From Allopusillimonas lactea (GTDB lineage: Bacteria; Pseudomonadota; Gammaproteobacteria; Burkholderiales; Burkholderiaceae_B), in NCBI RefSeq assembly GCF_021653995.1, contig NZ_JAJJOZ010000002.1:576953-640952 (forward strand): a stretch of 64,000 nucleotides of DNA. Reading direction: 5' to 3'. The notes beneath the pieces are model-generated. The model did not search any database and had not been told where the DNA came from. It saw only the letters and a program-made list of their open reading frames with translations. Numbering within the stretch: position 1 is the first letter of the stretch; each line of letters begins with the position of its first letter. Shown here piece by piece: positions 26,323 to 35,328 of this stretch. Position numbers and translations under genes: made by a program.

Positions 26323-28662
26323 TCAGGGGGTTGTGGGGTTGGAAACAGGATCGTCGGGCGTGCGCGGCCGAACAGTGGGGCGGCGTACCGTTGTTTCTTT
26401 CAGCATGGCGGGGTTGGCCGCCGGTGCGGGCGCCGCGGCTGCCTCGGTTGGCGGCGCCTTGCGTCGCTGCAGCCGCGCATTCTTCTGGATCAGATGCGGG
26501 CACTTCTGTTCGTGGTGATACAGCATCTGGCAGTTCAGACATTGAATGCATTCATTGGGGTTGATGGGGCCTTCAGGCTCGATCGCCTGCACCGGACAGT
26601 CCGTCGCACAGCGTTGACAGGGGTTGCCGCACATGGGATAGCGGCGCAGCCAGTCGAAGATGCGCAGGCGCGCCGGAATGGCCAGCGCCGCCCCCAGGGC
26701 ACAGAGGTAACGGCAGTAGAAGCGTTCGATGAACAGCCCCGCCAGCAGCAACAGCACGGCGAAGATCACAAAGGGCCAATCGCGGATGAACTTGAGAATG
26801 ATGGCTGTCTTGAAGGGCTCGACCTCGGCGAGCTTCTCCGCCAGCGCCATTTCGTACAGCGAGAAGCCGAACAGGAAGATGAAGACAATGTACTTGATCG
26901 CAGCCAGCCGGTTATTGGTGCTGTATGAAAGCTTGATCTGCGGAATGCGCAGCTTGCGTGCGACCTTATTGGTGAGTTCTTGCATGGCGCCGAATGGGCA
27001 GAGCCAGCCGCAGAAGGCGCCGCGGTTCCAGAACACCAGCGAGATGGCAGTCGCGACCCACAGTATGAACACGACGGGGTCCATCAGGAAGTATTCCCAG
27101 CGGAAATCTGTGCGCAGCGCATGCGTGAACGTCAGCACGTTCACCACTGACAACTGGGCCGAGGCGTACCAGCCCAGCCAGAACAGTGTGAAGAGCAGGA
27201 AGCCTGTGCGGAAGCGCTTGTAGAAGACTTCGTGTCGCGTGAGCCGGTCTTGGAAAAAGAAAACACAACCCAGGATCAGCAGGGCGGCTACCACAATGGC
27301 AATCTGTATCTTCTTCGCAGCCCAGATCTGTTTGTACAACGCGGGAGCCTGGTCGATCTCATGCTCCTCCTCCGCCGCGCTGGCGGCCGGCTGCGGCTGG
27401 CCTGCGGACGTTCCGGCGGCACTTGCCGTCTGAGGGGGCGACGCCACCGGCTTGGTGTACGCCTGAGGAAGATCGTAGTTCAGGTTGTAGGTGACAAAAG
27501 CCTTTTCCTGTACGTTGATCACGCGCTGCACCATAAGCTGCAGGCGCCAGGGCTGCGTGGGGTCGAACGTCGCCTTTGCGGGCACGGTGAACAGCGCCAC
27601 CTCTTTGAACTGGGGGGCACCCTCGGCCATGACGTCCGCCAGCCGTTGGTGATCAAGGTCGGTGAAGTGAAAGCTGTTTACATCCTGCACGACCTCAATG
27701 CGGTCGAAGATGCCGCCGCGCACGTAGCCCGAGCCCTTGAAGGAATAGATGCCGTTTCCGGCCACGAGGATGGCCTGCTGGCCGGGCTGCAGGCGCTGCT
27801 TCAGATAATCGTATTCGGCGTCGCCAAGCAGGCTGCGCCCGATGGACGGCACGCTGACCAGCGCGGCGTACATGTCGATGAAGGTATCGTCGGGATCGCC
27901 GCTTTGTGGATGCTCGGCCGCGCCTGCGCGCCCGCTTTCCGCAAAGGTTTTGTTGAGCGCGCCTATGGTGATGTGCAGTCGGCTGATCGCGCCGCTGTCC
28001 AGCAAGCTGCTCCAGCTCGCGGTGCCGGTCTGATCCATGTCGATGACGCGCTTTTCGACCTGAGGTGTAGCTGCCGCAGTTGTGGCGCCCGCTGGCCGTC
28101 CAATGCCTTGCGCTCGCCCGACCGCTTGGGCCGACCGGGTGATGCTGTCGCCGATCACCATCATAGTGACGGTGGCGCCGCTGATGATATCGACCGGCGG
28201 CTGCGCACCGGGTTTGGGCGGATTCTTGACGTAGTTCTGGCCCAGATAGCCGTTGATGAAATGCTCGACCCGTGATTGTGGAATACCGATCAGCACAATT
28301 GGCTCGTGATGTTCCATGAGCTTGGCGCTGACAATGGCGCCGTCGGTGGACAGCCCGATCAGTGTGTCGATGGGGAAGCTTGAGTAGCCGCGTGTATTGA
28401 CGACATCGCTGGTGATGTACACATAGCCGAGCAGCTCGTTGCCCTTAAAGGCTTTTGCCACAGGGGGTTTGCCTTCCACCGGGCCCAGCCGGTCGGCGCC
28501 GGGGAACACCTCCGACGCTTTCAGCTTGGGCATGAAATCAGCAATGCGAGGTGCCGCCACGGCTGCCGGTACCAGCAGGCACAGCATCAGTGCAACAATG
28601 AATGCAAGCCACGCCGGGCCGTGCTGCGAAGCCGGGCCCAGACGACGAATAAACGTGCGCAT
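26323..28662 (-). CDS. nosR: NosR flavin/iron-sulfur electron-transfer regulator
   Basis: A 779-residue membrane protein needed for nos expression and for electron supply to NosZ. Order: signal/TM (residues ~18-37), FMN-binding domain with S-G-A-T-V-T at 161-166 (Thr164 the likely flavinylation site), a Pro/Ala linker near residue 440, five or so helices from residue 458, an F-C-G-W-L-C-P-F-G-A-M motif (CxxxCP-type), and near the C-terminus a 4Fe-4S set (CGNPCQRCATDCP and CIQCLNC). The ~50-residue R/P-rich tail lacks homology I recognise. It is the first gene of the nos operon, with an FNR-type box upstream. Confidence 0.96.
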   Translation of the reverse strand: MRTFIRRLGPASQHGPAWLAFIVALMLCLLVPAAVAAPRIADFMPKLKASEVFPGADRLGPVEGKPPVAKAFKGNELLGYVYITSDVVNTRGYSSFPIDTLIGLSTDGAIVSAKLMEHHEPIVLIGIPQSRVEHFINGYLGQNYVKNPPKPGAQPPVDIISGATVTMMVIGDSITRSAQAVGRAQGIGRPAGATTAAATPQVEKRVIDMDQTGTASWSSLLDSGAISRLHITIGALNKTFAESGRAGAAEHPQSGDPDDTFIDMYAALVSVPSIGRSLLGDAEYDYLKQRLQPGQQAILVAGNGIYSFKGSGYVRGGIFDRIEVVQDVNSFHFTDLDHQRLADVMAEGAPQFKEVALFTVPAKATFDPTQPWRLQLMVQRVINVQEKAFVTYNLNYDLPQAYTKPVASPPQTASAAGTSAGQPQPAASAAEEEHEIDQAPALYKQIWAAKKIQIAIVVAALLILGCVFFFQDRLTRHEVFYKRFRTGFLLFTLFWLGWYASAQLSVVNVLTFTHALRTDFRWEYFLMDPVVFILWVATAISLVFWNRGAFCGWLCPFGAMQELTNKVARKLRIPQIKLSYSTNNRLAAIKYIVFIFLFGFSLYEMALAEKLAEVEPFKTAIILKFIRDWPFVIFAVLLLLAGLFIERFYCRYLCALGAALAIPARLRIFDWLRRYPMCGNPCQRCATDCPVQAIEPEGPINPNECIQCLNCQMLYHHEQKCPHLIQKNARLQRRKAPPTEAAAAPAPAANPAMLKETTVRRPTVRPRTPDDPVSNPTTP

Positions 28663-28778
28663 CTCAACCTACAGTTGTCAGTTTTAGTGATCTTAGGAAG
28701 TTAGCGACCCTCTTCCTTTGCCATATATCAATTACCGCGGCTTATCGCCGGGATCTGGCAGCGACCCGGGCGCAATGT

Positions 28779-28792
28779 TTGATCCTGATCAA
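28779..28792. promoter_or_regulatory. FNR/DNR-type box upstream of nosR
   Basis: TTGAT-CCTG-ATCAA is a perfect match to the FNR/CRP-family consensus and perfectly palindromic. It is centred 123 bp upstream of the nosR start, suggesting anaerobic or NO-responsive activation of the nos operon. No clear -10 could be placed at the ideal spacing, so the transcription start is not assigned. The rest of 28663-29146 holds no gene I can support. Confidence 0.85.
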
Positions 28793-29146
28793 ACGCAGGC
28801 CCGCGATCGCGTTCCCCGCCACCCGCCACCCGTCATGTAAATTCGCAGCACTGCATGCGCTGGCCTGCGGCTATCAGGATGCGGTTCAAGGAAGGGGGAG
28901 GTATTTCCCGATGCATTGATTCGGTTTGTGGAGCGTACGGGGAAAGTCGTCCAGCAACACACGTTCGCATACGTCACGCGCGTCAGCTGGATCATCGTGA
29001 TATATAGCGATGCCAGCCCTGCGGAGCCAGGTGTGCACGGCTCCGCGTCCCCGCCATCGTGTGCGGTGATGGCCGGGGCGGCTGCGGAGCTGGGTTCGGG
29101 GGGAAAGGCGGCGGGCTCCGGCACACAGGCACTGGCCCGCGCGAAC

Positions 29147-30247
29147 TTATGAGGGCTTTAGCGCTACTTTCAGTACGCCGTCGCGCTGATGGCCGAACAG
29201 ATCATACGCGTCGACAATGTCATCCAGCTTGTAGGTGTGTGTTACCAGCACTCCCAGATCAAGGCGGTTGGAGGCCAGCACATTCATCAGGCGTCGCATC
29301 CGCTCTTTGCCGCCCGGGCACAGCGCAGTATTGATTTTGTGATCGCCAAGGCCGGCCGCGAAAGCGGAAACCGGAATCGTCAGATCCTGTGAATACACCC
29401 CCAGGCTGGACAGCGTCCCACCGGGCTTGATGACCCGCAGCGCAGATTCGAAGGTGCTTTGCGTGCCCAGCGCTTCGATCGCTGAGTCGGCGCCCCGGCC
29501 GCCCGTTATTTTCATCACCTCATCGACAACATCGCATTGCTTGAAGTTCAGGGTGATGTCGGCGCCCAGGCGCTGCGAGATGCCGAGTCGGTGATCATTG
29601 CCATCCACCGCAATAATGGTGGTGGCTCCCAACAGGCGGGCGCCTGCGGTCGCGCATAGGCCGATGGGGCCTTGCGCAAAAACCACGACGGTATCGCCGA
29701 TCCGGATGTTGGCGTTCTCCGCGCCCTTGAAACCGGTTGACATGATATCCGGGCACATCAGCACCTGTTCATCTGTCAGCCCATCGGGAATGGGCGCCAG
29801 ATTGGCTTGTGCATCCGGCACCAGGATGTACTCCGCCTGTGCGCCGTCGATCATGTTGCCAAAGCGCCAGCCCGCCGTGGCCTTATAGCCATGGCAGCCG
29901 CACTTGCCCTGGGGAACCAGGTAGCTGCCATCCTGCGACGGCGCGCCGTCCTGTGCCGCATAGGAGTTGAAGTTCGGGCAGATGGCGCCGGCGATAACGC
30001 GCTGACCTTCGGTATAGCCAGTCACCGCGCTGCCCAGCTTCTCGATAATGCCAACGGGCTCGTGACCGACTGTCAGCCCCTTGGATACTGGATACTCGCC
30101 TTTCAGAATGTGTATGTCGGTGCCGCAAATGGTGGTCGTCGTGATCCGCAGCAGCGCGTCATTGGGGCCGACATCAGGAATGCGTTTTTCAGTCAGCTCG
30201 ATGCGGCCGGGCTCCACAAATACGGCCGCTTTCATCATGGTAGTCAT
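29147..30247 (-). CDS. Zinc-dependent alcohol dehydrogenase (MDR superfamily)
   Basis: A 366-residue oxidoreductase. The catalytic-zinc Cys is in T-I-C-G-T-D-I-H (about residue 40), His in TVGHEP (about residue 62), and the NAD(P) fold has VVFAQGPIGLCATAGARLLGA near residue 178. A CGC-containing insert near residues 95-135 resembles the subgroup annotated as isopropanol/secondary-alcohol dehydrogenases; the classical four-Cys structural zinc site is not obvious. ATG 30247 follows CAGGAGAG. The in-frame stretch upstream to 30469 has no ribosome site. No operon partner; 30248-30538 has no gene. Confidence 0.88.
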   Translation of the reverse strand: MTTMMKAAVFVEPGRIELTEKRIPDVGPNDALLRITTTTICGTDIHILKGEYPVSKGLTVGHEPVGIIEKLGSAVTGYTEGQRVIAGAICPNFNSYAAQDGAPSQDGSYLVPQGKCGCHGYKATAGWRFGNMIDGAQAEYILVPDAQANLAPIPDGLTDEQVLMCPDIMSTGFKGAENANIRIGDTVVVFAQGPIGLCATAGARLLGATTIIAVDGNDHRLGISQRLGADITLNFKQCDVVDEVMKITGGRGADSAIEALGTQSTFESALRVIKPGGTLSSLGVYSQDLTIPVSAFAAGLGDHKINTALCPGGKERMRRLMNVLASNRLDLGVLVTHTYKLDDIVDAYDLFGHQRDGVLKVALKPS

Positions 30248-30538
30248 AGCAACTCTCCTGGAGGATGAGCGAAACATACAACAGCGGAGATGCCCGGGAA
30301 TCGGGCGCGGACGTTGGAGGCGGAAAACAGCGGGGCGGCGCCGCAGGCATCCGCGTGCAGCCGTACGACCAATGCGCAAGAGTGGAACTGGTTCATGCGA
30401 ACCCGGCCCATGCATGGCCGGTTCGTGCGCCGCTGATATGGCAAGCCTCCGCATAAGAATATAGAACAAAGCACAGAAAATCGCTGCAACTATATTCGAG
30501 GGGAGAGGCTGGGGAAGATACCCTGCCGGACCCGCCGC

Positions 30539-31264
30539 TCAGTGAATAATATCCGCCAGAAACTTCTTCGCCCGGTCATGCTGTGGAGCGCAAAAGAACT
30601 CCGACGGCGTGCTGGCCTCCAGGATCTCCCCCTGATCCATGAACCAGATGCGATCGGCGACTTCCCGCGCGAAGTGCATCTCATGCGTGACGCACACCAT
30701 TGTCATGCCATCAGCCGCCAATGCTTTCATGACATGTAATACTTCGCCGACCATCTCCGGATCGAGCGCGCTGGTAGGCTCGTCGAAAAGGATCAGCGTA
30801 GGATCCTGGGCCAGCGCGCGCGCGATCGCCACGCGTTGCTGCTGGCCGCCGGAAAGGTTGCCGGGCATCTCATCGAGCTTGGCACGCAGGCCCACCTTTT
30901 CAAGCAGGGCCTCGGCAATTTCATATGCTTCTTTACGGGATTTCCCGCCCACTTTTATGGGAGAGAGGGCAATGTTTTCTTTGACGGACAGGTGAGGAAA
31001 GAGGTTGAACTGCTGAAATACAAAACCGATACGGGCCCGCAGCCGATTAATGTCGGTCCTGGCGCCGCAGATATTTTCGCCTTGTACCCTGATCGTTCCG
31101 CCCTGTATTTCTTCCAGCCTGTTGATGGTGCGGATCATGGTGGATTTTCCCGAACCCGAGGGCCCGCAGACAACCAGCACTTCTCCCGTTTTCACCTCGC
31201 CGCAGATATTGTTCAGCGCATGGTATTTCTTGTACCACTTGTTGACGCCTTCGAACTCGATCAT
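30539..31264 (-). CDS. Amino-acid ABC transporter ATP-binding protein (GlnQ/TcyN type)
   Basis: A 241-residue ATPase with Walker A CGPSGSGKSTMIRT (about residue 34), an LSGGQQQRVAIARAL signature (about residue 139) and Walker B LILFDEPTSALDPE (about residue 160). It is the last gene of the seven-gene sulfur-amino-acid operon, 25 bp after the second permease. Context with a thiol dioxygenase, a C-S lyase and a rhodanese suggests cystine or another sulfur amino acid as substrate. Confidence 0.9.
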   Translation of the reverse strand: MIEFEGVNKWYKKYHALNNICGEVKTGEVLVVCGPSGSGKSTMIRTINRLEEIQGGTIRVQGENICGARTDINRLRARIGFVFQQFNLFPHLSVKENIALSPIKVGGKSRKEAYEIAEALLEKVGLRAKLDEMPGNLSGGQQQRVAIARALAQDPTLILFDEPTSALDPEMVGEVLHVMKALAADGMTMVCVTHEMHFAREVADRIWFMDQGEILEASTPSEFFCAPQHDRAKKFLADIIH

Positions 31265-31289
31265 CTTTCTCTCCCCGGAATTCAGATAG

Positions 31290-31982
31290 TCAGGCGATGC
31301 CCAGCCGCTTGTTTTGCAGATGCCGTTCCAGAACTCCCGCCAGGCGCGAAAGCAGTGCGCAGATTAGGAAGTAGAACATCGCCAGAATCAGATAGGTGCG
31401 CAGCGTGCCGGTCAACGCGATGCTGTTGATCTGCTGCGCCGAAAACGCGGCCTCTTGCACGCCGATGATGTATGCAATGGATGTGGCCTTGATGGTGGAT
31501 ACAAACTGATTGAGCAGTGACGGAATCATGTTGCTCAATGCTTGTGGCAGTTGTATGGAGAACAGCGTCTGGAAGTATCCCAAGCCAACAGCCCGTGCCG
31601 CCTCCACCTGCCCCTTGGGCAGTGACTCGAGCCCGGCGCGGATGATCTCAGCGAGAAACGCAGATTCGTATGCGATGATGGCGCATAGCGCGGTCGAGAA
31701 GGGTGGAACGTCCACGCCGATCAATACGGGCAGCATGAAGTACGCCCAGAAGATGATCATAATCAGCGGTATGGATCGAAACGTATATACCCACACTGTA
31801 GAGGCGAGCTTAAGCGGCCGGTATTGGCTGGTGCGGGAGATACCAATCAACAGGGCAATGGGAAACGCGCCCGCAAGCCCCAGCGCCGCCAATACCAGGG
31901 TGCCGGCGAAACCGCCCAGTGGGCCGTTGGGCCAGGAGCCCACCAGAAACATCAAGCCGTAGGTTTCAAGGAAGTCGATCAT
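31290..31982 (-). CDS. Polar amino-acid ABC transporter permease
   Basis: A 230-residue HisM/GlnP-family permease with about five helices and the EAA loop near residues 110-150 (ESLPKGQVEAARAVGLGYFQTL, then IQLPQALSNMIPSLLNQFVSTIK). It pairs with the permease at 31995, to which it is separated by 12 bp. Substrate as for the operon, probably a sulfur amino acid. Confidence 0.88.
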   Translation of the reverse strand: MIDFLETYGLMFLVGSWPNGPLGGFAGTLVLAALGLAGAFPIALLIGISRTSQYRPLKLASTVWVYTFRSIPLIMIIFWAYFMLPVLIGVDVPPFSTALCAIIAYESAFLAEIIRAGLESLPKGQVEAARAVGLGYFQTLFSIQLPQALSNMIPSLLNQFVSTIKATSIAYIIGVQEAAFSAQQINSIALTGTLRTYLILAMFYFLICALLSRLAGVLERHLQNKRLGIA

Positions 31983-31994
31983 ATTGTGCCCTCC

Positions 31995-32690
31995 TCATCG
32001 CTTGAAGTTCGCGGGGTAGCGGCGCGCCATACTGGCCCCCAGCATCGCGATTGCCAGTGAGATGCACAGATAGATCAGTGTTGAGATCATGAAAATCTGG
32101 AGTGTCTGAAACGTGGCGTTTTCGATCTTCTTGACTTGGTAGGTGAGTTCGGTGACGCCTATAACCATTGCCAGGCTTGTATCCTTGAAAAGGATGAGCG
32201 AACGATTGATGAGCGGGGGCACTGCATAACGCACAGCCTGCGGCAGTACTACATATCGCAGCGCTTGCACCGCACTCAGGCCAACGGATCTGGCCGCTTC
32301 TGTCTGTGTGGCGGCAATCGCTTTGATGCCCGAGCGTATGTCTTCGTAGTAGTAGGCGCTTACGTTGAGCGACAAGGCGATCAGCGCAAACGAAAACTCC
32401 GTATTGCCCTGGTTGATCCAGAGCCGCAGCGCCTTGGGCAGCACCTCAGGCATGCCGAAATACCAGACCAGTATCTGGACGACCGTAGGCACGTTGCGGT
32501 GGTATTCGACATACAGTGCGACGAGGCAGTGGACGAGGCGGGACGGAATCAGGTTGATCGCCGAGAGCAGCGCAGCAATGGCGAAGCCCAAAACCAGTGC
32601 ACCCGCGAATAGCCGCAAGGTAACCGTCACACCTGTGTACAGCATGCCCATGATCTCCGGATCGGAGAGCATAGAGAATGAAAATTGCAT
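31995..32690 (-). CDS. Polar amino-acid ABC transporter permease
   Basis: A 231-residue HisM/GlnP-family permease. The EAA loop is at about residues 125-165 (AATQTEAARSVGLSAVQALRYVVLPQAVRYAVPPLINRS). It follows the binding-protein gene by 40 bp and precedes the second permease by 12 bp. The two permeases would form a heterodimer. Confidence 0.88.
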   Translation of the reverse strand: MQFSFSMLSDPEIMGMLYTGVTVTLRLFAGALVLGFAIAALLSAINLIPSRLVHCLVALYVEYHRNVPTVVQILVWYFGMPEVLPKALRLWINQGNTEFSFALIALSLNVSAYYYEDIRSGIKAIAATQTEAARSVGLSAVQALRYVVLPQAVRYAVPPLINRSLILFKDTSLAMVIGVTELTYQVKKIENATFQTLQIFMISTLIYLCISLAIAMLGASMARRYPANFKR

Positions 32691-32730
32691 GGAAACACCG
32701 GGACGGCGCGCGTCCCGTCCTGTAAGTGCT

Positions 32731-33603
32731 TCAGTTGGTTTGCTTGTCTCGTGCAGCCGCTGCGTCGACCGGCTCTACCTTGAATGTGCGGGATAGCTTG
32801 TAGATGGAGTCCGGGCCCATCCATTTGTCGTAGATGCGGGTAAGCTCTCCCGATTTGTCCAGCGCGACGATGGCATTGTCGATGGCTTGCTTGAGTTGAG
32901 GTTCGCCTTTGTTGACGATGACGCCGATGTGTTCGGTATAGGTGGGCTCGGCAATCAGCTCGGTGGGCGAATCGCCGCTTTTTGAGTCGTTGGCGAATCG
33001 CAGCAGCACCAGCTCTCCGGCTGTCATGGCGGCGACCTTGTCATTTTGCAAGCCCAGATAGCACTGAGAAATATTCTGGAAGGTCAGGACATCTGCGCCT
33101 TTCAACACCTTCTGCGCGATGGCGGCTGAGCTCGAGCCGGATGACGCACATACCTTTTTGCCCGCGAGATCGGCAAGCGTCTTGATGCCTGAGTCTTTGC
33201 GCACCAAAACCTTGATATTGCCTTGCAGGTACTGCTGGCTGAAATCGACCTCTTCTGCCCGCTTGGGCAGCCATGCTACGGCACCTGCGACCATGTCCAC
33301 GCGGCCCAGTTTAACTTCCGGAATACGCGCCTCGGTCGACAGTGGTTTGTGTTGCAGCTTGAGACCCAATTGCCGGGCGATGGCATGGCACATGTCCACG
33401 TCGTAGCCCACATAGTCTCGCGTTTTGGGATCCTGAAAACCATAAGGCGAGCTGGCATTCTGGGTGCCGCAGATCAGCACGCCACGCTGCTTGATGTCTT
33501 CCAGCCGGTTGGCGGAGGCTGCGCCCGGCCAGGCCGAAAGTATCAACAGCGTACCGAACGCCAGCGCGCTCGCTTTGCGGACAGATGAAGGTGCATTATT
33601 CAT
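32731..33603 (-). CDS. Amino-acid ABC transporter solute-binding protein (family 3)
   Basis: A 290-residue periplasmic protein with a signal peptide ending in ASA-N near residue 32. The SBP_bac_3 fold shows in I-K-Q-R-G-V-L-I-C-G, then SSPYGFQDPKTRDYVGYDVDMCHAIARQLGLK, a ligand-contact segment LGRVDMVAGAV and DLAGKKVCASSGSSSA. Several cysteines are present, which is unusual for a periplasmic binding protein. It is the fourth gene of the sulfur-amino-acid operon and probably captures the imported substrate. Confidence 0.9.
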   Translation of the reverse strand: MNNAPSSVRKASALAFGTLLILSAWPGAASANRLEDIKQRGVLICGTQNASSPYGFQDPKTRDYVGYDVDMCHAIARQLGLKLQHKPLSTEARIPEVKLGRVDMVAGAVAWLPKRAEEVDFSQQYLQGNIKVLVRKDSGIKTLADLAGKKVCASSGSSSAAIAQKVLKGADVLTFQNISQCYLGLQNDKVAAMTAGELVLLRFANDSKSGDSPTELIAEPTYTEHIGVIVNKGEPQLKQAIDNAIVALDKSGELTRIYDKWMGPDSIYKLSRTFKVEPVDAAAARDKQTN

Positions 33604-33697
33604 AGGTGTCTCCTCGGTTTAGATTGAGTGATCGATGTGCGAATCATCGAGTTGAATTATTTTTTGAATGGCTGAATTGACGTTCCAGCCAAGCGTT

Positions 33698-35299
33698 TCA
33701 GAGAAAAGAGAACGTATCGCGCTCCTGTTGGTCTATTTGGGCCACCAGGCCGGTTTCCCACGCAAGATACTGGCGGGCCGCATCCTTGTTGCCGTCGTGC
33801 CTGTCGTGGACGAAAAACAAGTAATCGATACGTACGTCGTCAGAAAGAGGAAAACCGCCTTCCTCCACGGGCAGCCCGCTGGATGCCAGATAGGCTGCGT
33901 CGACGACGCATATCTGGATCTCCTTGGCGCCATCGTGTTCCAGATCCTGCGCCAATAACGAAAGTGCGGCATGGTCGGTGCCCAGCAACACGATCGGCTT
34001 GTCGAGGCAGCCTGCCGTCTTGGCTCGCAGGGTTGGGCGGATCACCCAATGCGAGCCAGCCAGACGAAGCGCCTGAAAATCTCCGCTTGACCGCGCGTCC
34101 AGCAGGCATGCGGCAGGATGCGCGGCCAGATAGGCGGCGAGTGCCTCGCGAGGCAGCACTGCGGTATGCGTGAGTTTGGGCTGATACGCGGGCGGGCGGT
34201 GAACGGTTTCCAACGTATGCGGGTTGTCGAGCAGATAGACCTCCCATCCCAATTGCTTGAGCCAGCTCGCGACGACAGGTGCCCGGACGCCATCGGTGTC
34301 GCACAGTACCACTCGCGCCTGGCGAACGCCCAGGTACTGATCCGTCGCCTGGATCAACTGGCCGCCCGGCGTGTGGCGGGCAAGCGCCGGCAGGTCTCCT
34401 TGCTGATGCTCTTCTTCAGTACGCACATCGCACAGGTAGACAGTGCGTTCTTCGTCGGCCAGCCACTGTGTAAGCTCCTGATGACTGACCCGCTGAAGCC
34501 CCAGCCGCGCCGTCAGCTGTGCAGCGCGCGCCTGTTGCGCCGCCAGCGCGTCGGCGCTGACTTCCCGCGGGTACAGCCGGCTGGATTGGTGTTCCAGGGG
34601 CAGGTCGGCCAGATACCATCCTTGCGTACCATTCTCCAGCGCATAAATTGTGTTCGGGACACCAAGATTGATCAGCGTTTGTGCGCCGATGATGCTGCGC
34701 GTGCGGCCTGCACAGTTGATGACGACAGTCGTTTGCGGATCGGGAGCGAGCGCGCCAATGCGCAGGGCCAATTCGCCGTTGGGGCAGCAGATCGAGCCTG
34801 GGATATTCATTTTTCGGTACTCGCTGACAGGCCGTCCGTCGAGCACGATAACGTTCTGGTTTGCGTCATGCAGCAATTCATGCAGCTTGTGCGCGGAAAT
34901 GCTGGGTGTCTGGTACGCGTGTTCGGCCAGTTCACCGAAGGTTTTGCTTGGCAGGTTGACGCCCGCGAAGGTTGCATAGCCGGCGTTTTTCCACGCTTCT
35001 ATGCCGCCGCGAAGCAGAAACACATTGGCATAGCCCAGACGTTCCAGTGCGCACGCCGACGCTTCCACAGCATGTTGGGTGGACGCATCGCCGTACAGAA
35101 CGATGCGTGTCTGTTTGCGAGGAAGCAGCTTGATTGCACCATACTCCAACTGGCTATAAGGGAGCGGGACGGCGAAGAATAAATGGTCTTCGCCGTACTG
35201 GCCATGTTCCCGGACGTCGAGTAGCGCAATCTCCTCGCCGTCATGCAGCCAGGCTTTGAGGCGCGTCGCGTCCACATACAGAAAACGGGGTTCTGACAT
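33698..35299 (-). CDS. Four-domain rhodanese-like sulfurtransferase
   Basis: A 533-residue cytosolic protein made of four rhodanese-like units (about residues 5-112, 130-235, 265-365 and 380-485) with a ~45-residue C-terminal tail. Only units 2 and 3 retain the catalytic-loop cysteine: Cys196 in C-A-G-R-T-R and Cys333 in C-D-T-D-G-V-R-A. Units 1 (YGDASTQ) and 4 (LGTDHAA) have lost it, so they are probably structural. The start at 35299 (MSEPRFLYVDA) is preferred to an in-frame ATG at 35419 inside the upstream gene. It sits between a C-S lyase and a sulfur-amino-acid transporter and could handle persulfide released from cystine or thiol catabolism. Confidence 0.88.
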   Translation of the reverse strand: MSEPRFLYVDATRLKAWLHDGEEIALLDVREHGQYGEDHLFFAVPLPYSQLEYGAIKLLPRKQTRIVLYGDASTQHAVEASACALERLGYANVFLLRGGIEAWKNAGYATFAGVNLPSKTFGELAEHAYQTPSISAHKLHELLHDANQNVIVLDGRPVSEYRKMNIPGSICCPNGELALRIGALAPDPQTTVVINCAGRTRSIIGAQTLINLGVPNTIYALENGTQGWYLADLPLEHQSSRLYPREVSADALAAQQARAAQLTARLGLQRVSHQELTQWLADEERTVYLCDVRTEEEHQQGDLPALARHTPGGQLIQATDQYLGVRQARVVLCDTDGVRAPVVASWLKQLGWEVYLLDNPHTLETVHRPPAYQPKLTHTAVLPREALAAYLAAHPAACLLDARSSGDFQALRLAGSHWVIRPTLRAKTAGCLDKPIVLLGTDHAALSLLAQDLEHDGAKEIQICVVDAAYLASSGLPVEEGGFPLSDDVRIDYLFFVHDRHDGNKDAARQYLAWETGLVAQIDQQERDTFSFL

Positions 35300-35328
35300 T
35301 ATCGGTATCACAGATTGGTTGTTTCGAT

